NCBI GenBank assembly: GCA_035629075.1
Contig: DASPIK010000004.1
Location: 1 to 22,433 of the forward strand
DNA length: 22,433 nt
From: JAEZPW01 sp035629075
GTDB taxonomy: Bacteria; Acidobacteriota; Terriglobia; Terriglobales; Acidobacteriaceae
Reading direction: 5' to 3'
Of this stretch, positions 8,397 to 16,866 are shown piece after piece (the stretch's first letter is position 1; every line of letters starts with the position of its first letter). The notes under the pieces were generated by a model that made no database searches, was not told the DNA's origin, and saw only the letters and a list, made by a program, of their open reading frames with translations. The position numbers and the translations under genes were made by a program.

Positions 8397-10523
8397 ATGA
8401 ACGACGGTTCGCGCATCGCCCATCCAATCGAGATTCTGTTCGGCAGCGGCGTTGCTTTGGCATGTGGACTCGATGCCCAGGTTCTCGCAGGACAGTTGCA
8501 CGGCCTTTTTGCAGGCGATACACGGGTGCTTTCCACATATCGGATCGGTATCAACGGGCATCCATGGACTTTCCTCTCCCGCACACGGCCGAGTGCCGCT
8601 ACCGCGGCCTGGGTGTTCCGCAGCCCTCGGCTTCGAACACTGCGCGCCGACATCGAAGAAAGTGAGATATTGCTGACGCTTCATCGTGAAGTCAATGGCT
8701 ACCTTCACGACGAGTTGCGCCTCCGCACGTTCTTAGAGGCAGAGGCGCAGGTGCGTTTTTCGTTCCAGCTCGACGCCGACTTTGCCGACATTTTCCAGGT
8801 TAAAGATCAGACCCTGCCCCCTCACCTCGCCGTCGCGCGGTTCCGGACAGAGGATGGGCTTCAGCTCCGATACGTACGGTCACGTTTCTCTCGCGGGTTG
8901 CGCCTTCACTTTCATCCCAGCAGCGGTAATCTCGTGCACAGCGGCGGTCTCATTCTGTTCGACCTTCAGGTTAAGCCGGGCGAGGATTGGGTATGTTCGC
9001 TCGATGCCATTCCCGAGGTGAACGGCGAAGCAACAACGTCGTGGGCAAAGAGCGCTAATTCAAGAAGCGGAAGCGAACGCGAGCGCCCCCACATAGCAGC
9101 CCCTCGCCTGGTTGAGAGCGTATGGAAACAATCAAGTTCGGACTTGGACGCGCTCGCCATCCCGCAGCAAGATGGATCGGCTTACGTCGCCGCTGGCGCA
9201 CCTTGGTTTCTCACGTTGTTTGGCCGAGACACGCTGGTGACGTCTCTAATGGCGGGTCTGGCAGGCAGTTGGCTCGCCGAAGGAGCATTGCAAGCTTTGA
9301 GTGATCGCCAAGCCAGCGAGCGCGATGATTGGCGCGATTCCGAACCTGGCAAATTCCCTCATGAAATCCGCGTTGGCGAACTCGCACATACTGGGGAGAT
9401 ACCCCATGCCGCGTACTACGGAACGCACGACGCTCCCGCGCTTTACTGCTTCGCACTGTGGCAAGCGTGGCGATGGACGGGTAAACGTGAGTTGCTGGAT
9501 CGCTACCTTCCGCACGCTCTCAGCGCCTTGCGTTGGTGTTCCGAATTTGGCGATCGCGATCAAGATGGATTGCAGGAGTATGCGACCCGCAGCACTCGCG
9601 GATACTACAACCAAAGCTGGAAAGATGCCGGTGACGCGATTGTCACCGAAACCGGCGCCATCGCGAGGACACCACTGGCGACTGTGGAGTTGCAAGGATA
9701 CTTCTTTGCCGCCCAGCTTGCGGTTGCAGAGCTGCTTGAGGCGATCGGGCATCTCAAGGAAGCTCTCCGGCTGAGAACCGCGGCCATCAAGCTGCGGGAG
9801 ATCGTTGAGGCACGTTACTGGATGGACGAGGCCGGATTCTATGCTGTTGCTCTTGACGGAAGCAAATTGCCGGTCCGAAGCATACAGTCCAACCCCGGTC
9901 ACCTTCTCTGGTGTGGAGTGCCCTCCGCAGAACGAGCGATGAAGGTCGCGCGCCGCTTTCTTGAACCAGACATGTTTTGTGGCTGGGGCCTGCGAACGCT
10001 TTCAAGCAGAAATCCGGCGTACAATCCTCTTCTTTACCAACGAGGTTCCGTCTGGCCCTTTGACACTGCACTTGCTGCCGCTGGGCTCTGGCGGTACGGA
10101 CTGTACGATGGTGCAGATCGCCTTCTGGGCGGCGTCTTTGAAGCGTGCTCGTACTTCGAACAGGACCGATTGCCGGAACTCTTTTGCGGCTTGGATCGCG
10201 CTGAAGGCCCGCCCGTACCTTATGAGAAAGCCAACGTCCCCCAGGCGTGGTCAGCGGCAGTTCCATTCCTCGCCGTTCAGCTATTCTTGGGTTTCCAGCC
10301 GGATGCGCCAAATTTACGGTGCTATCTCACACCACGGCTCCCGGTATGGCTGCCACAACTTGAAGTTCACAACATTCGGATTGGCAATGGCCGCTTAAGT
10401 GTGAGCCTCATCCAAATTGAGAATGGCCGAACCGAGATTCGAAACCTTGAAGCCTCGGGAGTAGAGGTCATTCGACAGCAACCGTCGGCCCCATTGTGGG
10501 GTGCAGCATTCGGAACCATCTGA
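8397..10523 (+). CDS. Amylo-alpha-1,6-glucosidase / glycogen debranching-type enzyme (GDE)
   Basis: The 708-residue product has the bacterial GDE layout. An N-terminal beta-sandwich (GDE_N_bis-like, about 12-210, with GLFAGDTRVLSTYRI) is joined to an (alpha/alpha)6 catalytic barrel (about 255-640). Barrel signatures are PWFLTLFGRDTLVTSL (269-284), PGKFPHEIRVGE (about 317-328), NQSWKDAGD (405-413), SNPGHLLWCG, RGSVWPFD (549-556) and PELFCGLDR (593-601). Related enzymes hydrolyse alpha-1,6 branches or trim alpha-glucosides such as trehalose-like or glycogen-derived oligomers; the substrate is not determined here. No signal peptide is visible, so the enzyme should be cytoplasmic. It starts 15 bp after the small membrane protein without a strong ribosome-binding site, which suggests coupled translation. 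Confidence 0.9.
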   Translation: MNDGSRIAHPIEILFGSGVALACGLDAQVLAGQLHGLFAGDTRVLSTYRIGINGHPWTFLSRTRPSAATAAWVFRSPRLRTLRADIEESEILLTLHREVNGYLHDELRLRTFLEAEAQVRFSFQLDADFADIFQVKDQTLPPHLAVARFRTEDGLQLRYVRSRFSRGLRLHFHPSSGNLVHSGGLILFDLQVKPGEDWVCSLDAIPEVNGEATTSWAKSANSRSGSERERPHIAAPRLVESVWKQSSSDLDALAIPQQDGSAYVAAGAPWFLTLFGRDTLVTSLMAGLAGSWLAEGALQALSDRQASERDDWRDSEPGKFPHEIRVGELAHTGEIPHAAYYGTHDAPALYCFALWQAWRWTGKRELLDRYLPHALSALRWCSEFGDRDQDGLQEYATRSTRGYYNQSWKDAGDAIVTETGAIARTPLATVELQGYFFAAQLAVAELLEAIGHLKEALRLRTAAIKLREIVEARYWMDEAGFYAVALDGSKLPVRSIQSNPGHLLWCGVPSAERAMKVARRFLEPDMFCGWGLRTLSSRNPAYNPLLYQRGSVWPFDTALAAAGLWRYGLYDGADRLLGGVFEACSYFEQDRLPELFCGLDRAEGPPVPYEKANVPQAWSAAVPFLAVQLFLGFQPDAPNLRCYLTPRLPVWLPQLEVHNIRIGNGRLSVSLIQIENGRTEIRNLEASGVEVIRQQPSAPLWGAAFGTI

Positions 10524-10760
10524 AGACTATCGATCCCATCATTTGTCCCTCAGAGGTTGCCTTGATCGGCAGTCGCGTTAACGATCACATTGGCATCGAG
10601 CCGAGCGGCCGATACAGCCGACCATCCGGACACAACTCGTGTTCGTACGGGAAAGCCGAACAGAAGGGCATTTCCCGTTACTAATCCATTCCGGTGCTAG
10701 TCGAACTTTCCGGTACACTCTGATTTCCAGGCGTAAGCTCTCGACCAACGTTCCTCACAC

Positions 10761-10766
10761 AGGAGG
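10761..10766 (+). promoter_or_regulatory. Strong ribosome-binding site (AGGAGG) of the VOC gene
   Basis: AGGAGG lies four bases before ATG 10771. It fixes the start of the broken VOC gene and shows the translation signal is still intact. Confidence 0.85.
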
Positions 10767-10770
10767 CTGC

Positions 10771-11135
10771 ATGGCTTTAATTACTGGGTTTGGCGGAGCA
10801 TTCTTGCGAGCGAATGATCCAGAAGCTCTGTATAGATTGTACGAGCGGCACTTCGTCTAGTGAGGTCCGAGGGATCTTTCGCTTTCCCCGCTTCGACGCA
10901 ACGCGCTCAGATTGTCTTCGCCTTCTTCGGACAAGAGGATGCATACTTTCCTCCGGCACAGAAAGCGATGATCAATTTTCAGGTGGATGATCTCGATCGA
11001 GTGCTGGACCGTCTAATAGACGAAGGCGTCACGGTCGATCCAAAACGCGAAAGCTACGATTTTGGAAAGTTTGGCTGGTTCACCGACCCAGAAGGAAATC
11101 GTGTCGAGCTTTGGCAGCCTGTCGCAACTTACTGA
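10771..11135 (+). pseudogene. Glyoxalase/VOC-family protein with single-base frameshift
   Basis: Translation from ATG 10771 gives MALITGFGGAFLRANDPEAL then YRLYERHFV and stops at 10860. The rest of the protein continues in another frame from about 10855 to the TGA at 11133-11135: LVRSEGSFAFPASTQRAQIV onward, ending with PEGNRVELWQP. Adding one G at about 10855 (ttcgtcta to ttcggtcta) restores YERHFGLVRSEGSF and a complete product of about 121 residues, the normal length for a single VOC domain. The glutamate in NRVELW is the usual metal-ligand position. The strong ribosome-binding site and otherwise clean sequence point to a very recent mutation or a sequencing error. Confidence 0.85.
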
Positions 11136-11373
11136 TGCCGAGCCGGCCGATAGCGAGGATCCGCCACCTGTGTTGCTCAGCGGGTACCGAGTACAGGTCT
11201 GATTCTTGCCTCGCCACGTGTCGGTTCAAAAGCCGGAGCCCTGTCACGGATGCCACGCTGGGCGTCGGATATGGTAATGAAAGCCGTCCATGTGGGACGC
11301 CGGGGAAGGGCGGGGTCTGATAAACGAGCAGTGTGACGCACGACGTTCAAAATCTTTCAAACACCTGAGCATC

Positions 11374-12306
11374 TCAGCGCCGCAACACCCCGTGCTGGAT
11401 CAGAAACTGGCGAATTGCATTTTCAATAGCAAGCTTTTGCTGGTCATCGAACTTGCCGTGTGCCCCGCCAGGGACGGTGAACAACTCGTTGGGGACCTTT
11501 TCCCGATCAAGCGCCCTCTTCAGGGCGACGGCTTGCGCATACGGAACTGTCGGGTCAGAGTCTCCGTGGACGGTGAGTACCGGGGGGACTCCAGTGCGGA
11601 CATACGAAATCGGTGACATGCGCCTGGCGAGGTCAGCGCGATCGGAGGCGTCTCCGTTACCGAGCCAACGGGCCGCCCAGCTGCGCTGGTGCTCGGGCTT
11701 CAGAAGGTCGGTGAGGTCTGCAATGCCGTAGAAATTGAGGACGGCGGCGACCGCTGGCTGGTCCTGGCACTGAGGTAAGTCCACTCCTGCCGACGTCGGT
11801 AGCACTCCGCTCATCAATGCAAGATGCCCACCGGCAGAAGTTCCGTAGACCACAATGCGAGAGGTATCGAAGCCATATGTGGCGGCATTCTTCTTGATCC
11901 AAGAGAGTGCGCAGCGCGCGTCCTGCACAGCAGCCGGAGCGGGCGCCACGCCGGTCAGACGGTAATCCACACTAACTACCGAGAAGCCCATCCTTATGAA
12001 TGGACGGAAGGAACCGTACGATAGTGGGCGGCTGCCCTTCCACCATCCGCCGCCGTGGAAGTACACGAGCACAGGCGCCGGACCAGCGTGAGGGTTCTTA
12101 TAGACATCAAGTTGAAGGTCCTGGCCGCCGATTGACAGGTAGGTAAGATTCTTGACCTCTGTCGTCCGGGCTATGTCTTCGGTATCCTGCCTAGCCGGTG
12201 TGTTGACGTTTGCGTATTGAGCTGACGAAAAGGCGGATGACAACAGCAGTAACCCCGGTGCTATAGCTAAAGGTAGACGTTTCAGAATAGCCTCCTTGCG
12301 CCACAA
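11374..12306 (-). CDS. Exported alpha/beta-hydrolase, esterase-like (BD-FAE/HSL type)
   Basis: The product has up to 310 residues. Catalytic features, numbered from the TTG at 12306: HGGGW oxyanion loop (84-88), nucleophile S157 in GTSAGG, acid D251 in HGDSDPTVP, and H283 in GGAHG. This fits carbohydrate-active esterases (acetyl, feruloyl or related) and hormone-sensitive-lipase-like enzymes. An N-terminal signal peptide (LKRLPLAIAPGLLLLSSAF, then SSAQ) indicates export. AAGGAGG lies inside the first codons, so translation probably begins later, at CTG 12285 with a five-base gap, giving a typical M-K-R-L signal peptide and 303 residues. The gene is divergent from the LacI regulator and shares its control region. 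A role in removing acyl groups from the polymer handled by the neighbouring lyases is inference. Confidence 0.85.
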   Translation of the reverse strand: MWRKEAILKRLPLAIAPGLLLLSSAFSSAQYANVNTPARQDTEDIARTTEVKNLTYLSIGGQDLQLDVYKNPHAGPAPVLVYFHGGGWWKGSRPLSYGSFRPFIRMGFSVVSVDYRLTGVAPAPAAVQDARCALSWIKKNAATYGFDTSRIVVYGTSAGGHLALMSGVLPTSAGVDLPQCQDQPAVAAVLNFYGIADLTDLLKPEHQRSWAARWLGNGDASDRADLARRMSPISYVRTGVPPVLTVHGDSDPTVPYAQAVALKRALDREKVPNELFTVPGGAHGKFDDQQKLAIENAIRQFLIQHGVLRR

Positions 12307-12339
12307 ACCCGACCCAGAATGATTTTTCTAAATTCTTTC

Positions 12340-12368
12340 TTGACACGCTGCGGGTTGAGGCTCATTGT
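12340..12368 (+). promoter_or_regulatory. Candidate promoter of the LacI-lyase operon
   Basis: A perfect TTGACA (-35) lies at 12340-12345, followed after 17 bp by CATTGT (12363-12368), a weak -10 matching three of six bases. The -10 abuts the first operator palindrome, so a bound repressor should block RNA polymerase. Confidence 0.4.
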
Positions 12369-12381
12369 GTTATCGATAACA
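12368..12381. promoter_or_regulatory. LacI-type operator 1 (TGTTATCGATAACA)
   Basis: This is a perfect 14-bp palindrome with a central CG step, the standard form for LacI-family operators whose hinge helix inserts at the central CpG. It lies between the divergent hydrolase and regulator genes, 18 bp before the likely regulator start. Confidence 0.75.
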
Positions 12382-12382
12382 G

Positions 12383-12396
12383 TGTTAACGATAACA
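12383..12396. promoter_or_regulatory. LacI-type operator 2 (TGTTAACGATAACA)
   Basis: This near-palindrome differs from operator 1 at one base, with its centre 15 bp downstream of the first. It ends three bases before ATG 12400. The tandem arrangement implies autoregulation and possibly cooperative binding. Confidence 0.65.
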
Positions 12397-12399
12397 CAC

Positions 12400-13509
12400 A
12401 TGCACAACGTAACGGAACCGGACAAACGCGAAACCAAGAAACACGGGAAAGCGGCGCGTCGCCCGTCCACGCTGGCCGATGTTGCGCGGCTTGCAGGAGT
12501 AGTTCCCATGACGGCATCCCGCGCGATCAACGGCACGGGCTACGTCAGCGAAGACGTTCGCAAGAAGGTCATGCAGGCAGCGAAGGCGCTGAAGTATCGC
12601 CCGAATGTCCTGGCGCGGAGTTTGAAAGGTCTGAGCACGCACGCAGTCGGCATCATGCTGCCAGACATTGCGAACCCCTTTTCAGCGCAGCTCGTGGCGG
12701 GCATTCAGGAAGTTTTGGAGCGAAGCGGATATACCGCCTTTCTAGCGACTGCAAATCGCAGTGTTGAGCAGGAAAAGGCTGCGCTACGCGCGTTCGTCGA
12801 TCACCGGGTGGATGGAATTCTGGTCGCGACCAGAGGCACTGAGATCGGCAACGAGGCAATCGCCGCGATCATTCGCGAAGGCATACCGGTCGTCACGGTT
12901 GGACGTCCGATCGAGAACGCGCCTGTTGATTGCGTCACTGCAGATCACTGGAAGGGCGCGTACGAAGCGGTCACGCACCTGATCGAACTTGGCCACGAAC
13001 GAATCGGGTTCATCGGAGTGTCGCCCGAGCACGCCGCGAACCTTCGACGCTTCCATGGGTACGAAGACGCCCTGAAGGCACACGGAATTGCGTTGCGTTC
13101 CGAACTCATCGCTGGCCCTGCAAACGGCCCAGCCTATGCGACCGAGGATGACGGTTACGCAGCAATGATGCAATTGGGGAGGCTGAAGCAGCCGCCAACC
13201 GCTGTCTTTGCTCGAAACGATTACACAGCAATCGGGGCTTTGCGCGCGGCACATGAACTTGGATTCACAATCCCCGACGATATCGCCATCGCCAGCTTCG
13301 ACAATATTCCGATCGCCGCGTTCACAACCCCGCCGCTGACGACGGTGTCGCAGCCGATCGGCGAACAAGGCAGGCGGGCGGCACAATTTCTCATCGACCG
13401 CATTGAGCATCGCTTCAAAGGTCAAAAACGGGAGCTGTGTCTCGAGTGCCACGTGGTGATCCGCCAGTCAACGGGGCCACACCGGAAACGGAGTGGAGGC
13501 GGGAAATGA
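12400..13509 (+). CDS. LacI-family transcriptional regulator
   Basis: The 369-residue product starts at ATG 12400. An upstream in-frame start at 12319 would translate through the promoter and both operators, so it is rejected. The helix-turn-helix is at about 24-44 (TLADVARLAGVVPMTASRAI) and the hinge at about 67-78 (YRPNVLARSLKG). The periplasmic-binding-protein-like effector domain runs from about 80 to 350, with VGIMLPDIANPFSAQLVAGI at its start and IASFDNIPIAAFTTPPLTTV near its end. The effector is probably a sugar or uronate made by the pathway. No Shine-Dalgarno sequence precedes the ATG. The stop codon overlaps the start of the lyase gene (ATGA, 13506-13509), so regulator and lyase are cotranscribed. 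Confidence 0.9.
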   Translation: MHNVTEPDKRETKKHGKAARRPSTLADVARLAGVVPMTASRAINGTGYVSEDVRKKVMQAAKALKYRPNVLARSLKGLSTHAVGIMLPDIANPFSAQLVAGIQEVLERSGYTAFLATANRSVEQEKAALRAFVDHRVDGILVATRGTEIGNEAIAAIIREGIPVVTVGRPIENAPVDCVTADHWKGAYEAVTHLIELGHERIGFIGVSPEHAANLRRFHGYEDALKAHGIALRSELIAGPANGPAYATEDDGYAAMMQLGRLKQPPTAVFARNDYTAIGALRAAHELGFTIPDDIAIASFDNIPIAAFTTPPLTTVSQPIGEQGRRAAQFLIDRIEHRFKGQKRELCLECHVVIRQSTGPHRKRSGGGK

Positions 13510-15494
13510 ACTTCTGGCGCAGGCTCGTCAGTCACGTTGCCGTATTCGCGACCGTGATCGGGTGGTGTACGACCGCTGTCTCGGCGAGCACCGAAAAGAT
13601 CAGTACGCCGGAATCGGTCATTCCCTTTGCGACCTTGTTGGCACGGGACGTGACGCTCAAGCCCGAGTTGAAGGGTGAGCACCCGCGCGTGTTCTTTACA
13701 AACGCTGAACTCGAGGGGCTGCGTGCGAGAGCGCACGGCGAAGGCGCAACGCTGTGGCGGGAGTCCCTCCGGGACATGAAGGGCTTGCGCGAAGCTCCGC
13801 CCTCGGCAGGCTCGCCAGACTTGGACAAGAGCGGTGTGCAGAATGAGTCATCGTACGTGCTTTCGCAACTGGTATTCGCGTATGCGGTAGAGCGCGATCC
13901 GAAGTACCTGGAAGCTTCCAAGCGATGGCTCAAAGCGATCGTAAGCTGGGACCCGTGGGGCTACTCATACCGCACCCCCAACGTCGATCTTCCTCCAGCA
14001 CATCTTCTTTATGCAGTCGCATTCGCTTACGACGTCCTTTACGACGACCTGACCGCTGAAGAGCGGGCTGCAACACGCACAAAGCTGACGCGACAAGCGC
14101 GACTGATGTACCAGCACTTCCGCTACAAGCCAAACAAGAAATACTCGTTTGCTCAGAATCACACGTTCATCCCGATGTCCGGACTGGGTGTGGCGGCTTT
14201 TGCGTTGATGGACGAGGAAGCGGAAGCTCAGGAGTGGGCGCGGTTAGTCCGCGCAGTTTACGACCGCGTCCTTCTCACTTTCGACGTGGACGGCTACTAC
14301 TACGAAGGCTTTCACTACCACGTTTACAGCCTGCACTGGATTCAGCGATATCTGGATGCGCTCGAGCACTCGACTGGCGAAGATCTCTATCCAGCGATGC
14401 GCCAGAAGTTTGTGCCCCTCAAGTACCACTTGGCGCACTCAATCCTGCCAGATGGCAAGAACATTTTTGATTTCGGGGATTCCGGGCGTGGCGCGAGCGA
14501 GCGCAATGAACATCGTTCAAGCCGACTAAATTCCGGGTGGGAAGTGCTGTATCGCCTCGCGGCGAAATACCGTGATTCAGAAGCGCAAGGAATCGCCGAC
14601 TGGATGCGCTCGCAGCGGCAGAAAACTTGGGAGCCGCACTGGGCCTTCTGGGCTTACGAACCAGGTATCAAGCCAGTTTCGATGTTCGAGCTTGCAACGT
14701 CACACTGGTTTCAAGATGCCGATGTAGTGTACTGGCGCTCGTCATGGGACAAAGATGCGACGGCTTTCGCGTTTCGTTGCGGTCCACCGCAAGGGCACCA
14801 CGTCTCCAGCCTCCTGGGCGTGGTGCCCGAGTGGCGACTCAATACGGGCCATGCCCACCCTGACGCAGGAAGCTTCATCATCTACGCCAAAGGCCGGTAC
14901 CTGACCGGGGATACCGGGTACACAGGAATCAAGCTTACGGCGAACCACAATACTGTCCTAATCAACGGCCTCGGACAGGCGGACGGGAAGCACGAAGTAT
15001 TCAAAGACATCCCTTACGAACGGCTAAATCGCATTCGACTGCGAGAGGTGACGACGACCCCTGACTTCTTCTACGCCGTTGCGGACGCTGCCGCCGCCTA
15101 CCCCAGAGAAGCCGGCTTAAAAAAATTCCACCGACACTTTCTGTTTGAAGCCCCTAACCAGTTCGTTATCTGGGATGAACTTGAGGCCGACAAACCGAGC
15201 AAGTTCGCCGTGTTGTTCAACGGTGACCGGGAGATCGAGAAGGTCGTGACCGGTCACAGCATTATCAACGGACCGGTCTCATTAAGCGTTGAAACCATCG
15301 CACCGCAAGAAACGAAAGCGACTGTTTCAACACTCTTTGTCACCTCCCAAGGGCGGCCGGGTTCGGTGGAGAAGGGCGAGATTGAGCAGCGTGGTAAGCA
15401 GTTGAGGATCGAGAATACGGATCCCACTGAGGCCATGACGTACGTGCACACACTCCGAATTGAAGCGTTACCGCGGTCCCAATCCAGTCAATAG
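13506..15494 (+). CDS. Exported heparinase II/III-type polysaccharide lyase (alginate-lyase-like)
   Basis: The 662-residue product starts at ATG 13506, just after GGAGGCGGG; a longer frame from 13437 lies inside the regulator and is rejected. A signal peptide (about 1-28, ending AVSAS) is followed by an (alpha/alpha) toroid domain (about 55-400) and a heparinase II/III-like beta-sandwich domain (about 425-655). By analogy with PL15/PL17 oligoalginate lyases, likely active-site elements are QNH (N218, H219) and YYYEGFHYH (264-272, with Y271). HAHPDAGSF (449-457) and NHN (H481) resemble the family's structural metal site. The product should cleave an acidic polymer or oligomer by beta-elimination in the periplasm or at the surface. 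The closest CAZy family, and thus the substrate, needs a database search; the paralog starts at 21093. Confidence 0.85.
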   Translation: MNFWRRLVSHVAVFATVIGWCTTAVSASTEKISTPESVIPFATLLARDVTLKPELKGEHPRVFFTNAELEGLRARAHGEGATLWRESLRDMKGLREAPPSAGSPDLDKSGVQNESSYVLSQLVFAYAVERDPKYLEASKRWLKAIVSWDPWGYSYRTPNVDLPPAHLLYAVAFAYDVLYDDLTAEERAATRTKLTRQARLMYQHFRYKPNKKYSFAQNHTFIPMSGLGVAAFALMDEEAEAQEWARLVRAVYDRVLLTFDVDGYYYEGFHYHVYSLHWIQRYLDALEHSTGEDLYPAMRQKFVPLKYHLAHSILPDGKNIFDFGDSGRGASERNEHRSSRLNSGWEVLYRLAAKYRDSEAQGIADWMRSQRQKTWEPHWAFWAYEPGIKPVSMFELATSHWFQDADVVYWRSSWDKDATAFAFRCGPPQGHHVSSLLGVVPEWRLNTGHAHPDAGSFIIYAKGRYLTGDTGYTGIKLTANHNTVLINGLGQADGKHEVFKDIPYERLNRIRLREVTTTPDFFYAVADAAAAYPREAGLKKFHRHFLFEAPNQFVIWDELEADKPSKFAVLFNGDREIEKVVTGHSIINGPVSLSVETIAPQETKATVSTLFVTSQGRPGSVEKGEIEQRGKQLRIENTDPTEAMTYVHTLRIEALPRSQSSQ

Positions 15495-15507
15495 CGAGAA
15501 GCCAATC

Positions 15508-16848
15508 GTGAGTAACACAAAGGCGGTACTCGAACGCGAAAGCAGAGTTGAAGGTCAGAGCAGCGGGTTCAAAGTCCGCGGACTGCGCTGGTGGATCATC
15601 GGCATGGTCTTCGCCGCCACGGCGATCAATTACGTGGACCGGCAGTGCCTGGCGCTGCTCGCTCCTCAGATCACGCGCGAACTCAACATCTCCAACCAGC
15701 AGTATGGCTACATCGGCGTCGCGCTCCTTCTGGCTTACGCCATCAGTCAGACGATCTCGGGCCGCCTCTATGACCGGATCGGCACACGCAGAGGTTTCAG
15801 CGTTTCTATTGTGGTGTGGTCTTTTGCTGCGATGGCGCACGCGCTGGCGAGAGGCGTGCGGAGCTTCAGTGTTTGCCAGGCCGTGCTCGGACTCGGAGAG
15901 GCAGGGAACTGGCCCGGCGCAGCGAAGGCATCGGCAGAATGGTTCCCCATTCGTGAGCGCGCGCTTGCAATGGCCATTTTCAACAGTGGCGCCGCGTTCG
16001 GTGCTGTTGTCGCTCCACCGGTGATTATCTGGCTGAATTACCGTTACGGCTGGCAAGCGACGTTTGTGATCACAGGCGCGCTCGGGTTCGTTTGGCTGGG
16101 CGCTTGGTGGCTCATTTATCGCCGACCGGCGGAGCACCCCGCCATCACGAAGAGCGAACTCGATTACATCCTGAAAGGTCAGCAGACTCAGCAGGCAACT
16201 GTGCCTCGGGACCATAAGGCCGAGCGTGCGCCGCGCTGGATTGAACTGTTCCGGTATCGCCAGGTCTGGGCGATTGTGCTGGCGCGTCTGTTTGTTGATC
16301 CGGTGTGGTGGCTGTTCGTAATTTGGCTTCCGAAGTATCTGGCCGACGCGCGTGGCTTCGATATGAAGGCCATCGGTGCTTCGGCGTGGGTGCCATACCT
16401 GTTTGCCGGTATCGGCAGTTTGACCGGCGGATATATGGCCGGGTTGCTGATCAAGCGCGGCTGGAGCGTGAATCGCGCACGCAAGACGTTGATCGCCGTT
16501 GCGGCCTGCGTCATGCCGATCGGGATTCTTGTTACGCGGGTTGATAGCCCGGCACTCGCGCTCGCGTTCATCAGCGTTGAGTTGTTTGCATTCCAGACCT
16601 GGATCAGTAACGTTCAGACGCTTCCAAGCGACTTCTTCTCTGATCGTACGGTCGCCTCGGTAGCCGGACTTGGCGGAACCGGCGCGGCGATCGGCAGCAT
16701 GATTTTCACTTTCACCACGGGTTGGGTCGTACAGCACTTTTCCTACACACCGATTTTGACCGTCGCGGGCGTTCTGGCGCCGGTTGGGACCGTATTGCTG
16801 TTCCTGTTAGCCGGCCGCATCGAGCGCGTCCGCTCGACGGCTGAATAA
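15508..16848 (+). CDS. MFS transporter, anion:cation symporter (hexuronate-type) family
   Basis: The 446-residue product has about twelve membrane helices. The GTG at 15508, with GAGAA seven bases upstream and 13 bp after the lyase stop, is the preferred start; an earlier frame start at 15460 lies within the lyase. ACS-family signatures are NYVDRQCLALLAPQI near the first helix, motif A as GRLYDRIGTRRGF, and GLGEAGNWPGAAKASAEWFP then RERALAMAIFNSG in helices 4-5. Related proteins (ExuT-like, galactonate and glucarate permeases) import sugar acids with protons. Placed between a lyase and an SDR, it most likely brings unsaturated uronates or their open-chain keto forms into the cytoplasm. Confidence 0.9.
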   Translation: MSNTKAVLERESRVEGQSSGFKVRGLRWWIIGMVFAATAINYVDRQCLALLAPQITRELNISNQQYGYIGVALLLAYAISQTISGRLYDRIGTRRGFSVSIVVWSFAAMAHALARGVRSFSVCQAVLGLGEAGNWPGAAKASAEWFPIRERALAMAIFNSGAAFGAVVAPPVIIWLNYRYGWQATFVITGALGFVWLGAWWLIYRRPAEHPAITKSELDYILKGQQTQQATVPRDHKAERAPRWIELFRYRQVWAIVLARLFVDPVWWLFVIWLPKYLADARGFDMKAIGASAWVPYLFAGIGSLTGGYMAGLLIKRGWSVNRARKTLIAVAACVMPIGILVTRVDSPALALAFISVELFAFQTWISNVQTLPSDFFSDRTVASVAGLGGTGAAIGSMIFTFTTGWVVQHFSYTPILTVAGVLAPVGTVLLFLLAGRIERVRSTAE

Positions 16849-16866
16849 AGGAGTTGAGAAAGGTAT

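Noticed and set aside
12319..12399. Upstream start for the LacI regulator
   Set aside because: It would place the promoter and both operators inside the coding region and add a hydrophobic stretch not seen in LacI proteins.
12784..13452. Minus-strand frame of 222 codons opposite the LacI regulator
   Set aside because: It is antisense to a clear LacI effector domain and has no recognisable features.
13437..13505. Upstream start for the first lyase
   Set aside because: It lies inside the regulator gene. The ATG at 13506 has a good ribosome-binding site and begins a normal signal peptide.
15340..16737. Minus-strand frame of 465 codons opposite the MFS transporter
   Set aside because: It is low-complexity, hydrophilic and arginine-rich, with no family features. 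It overlaps the whole transporter and the end of the lyase, both well supported.
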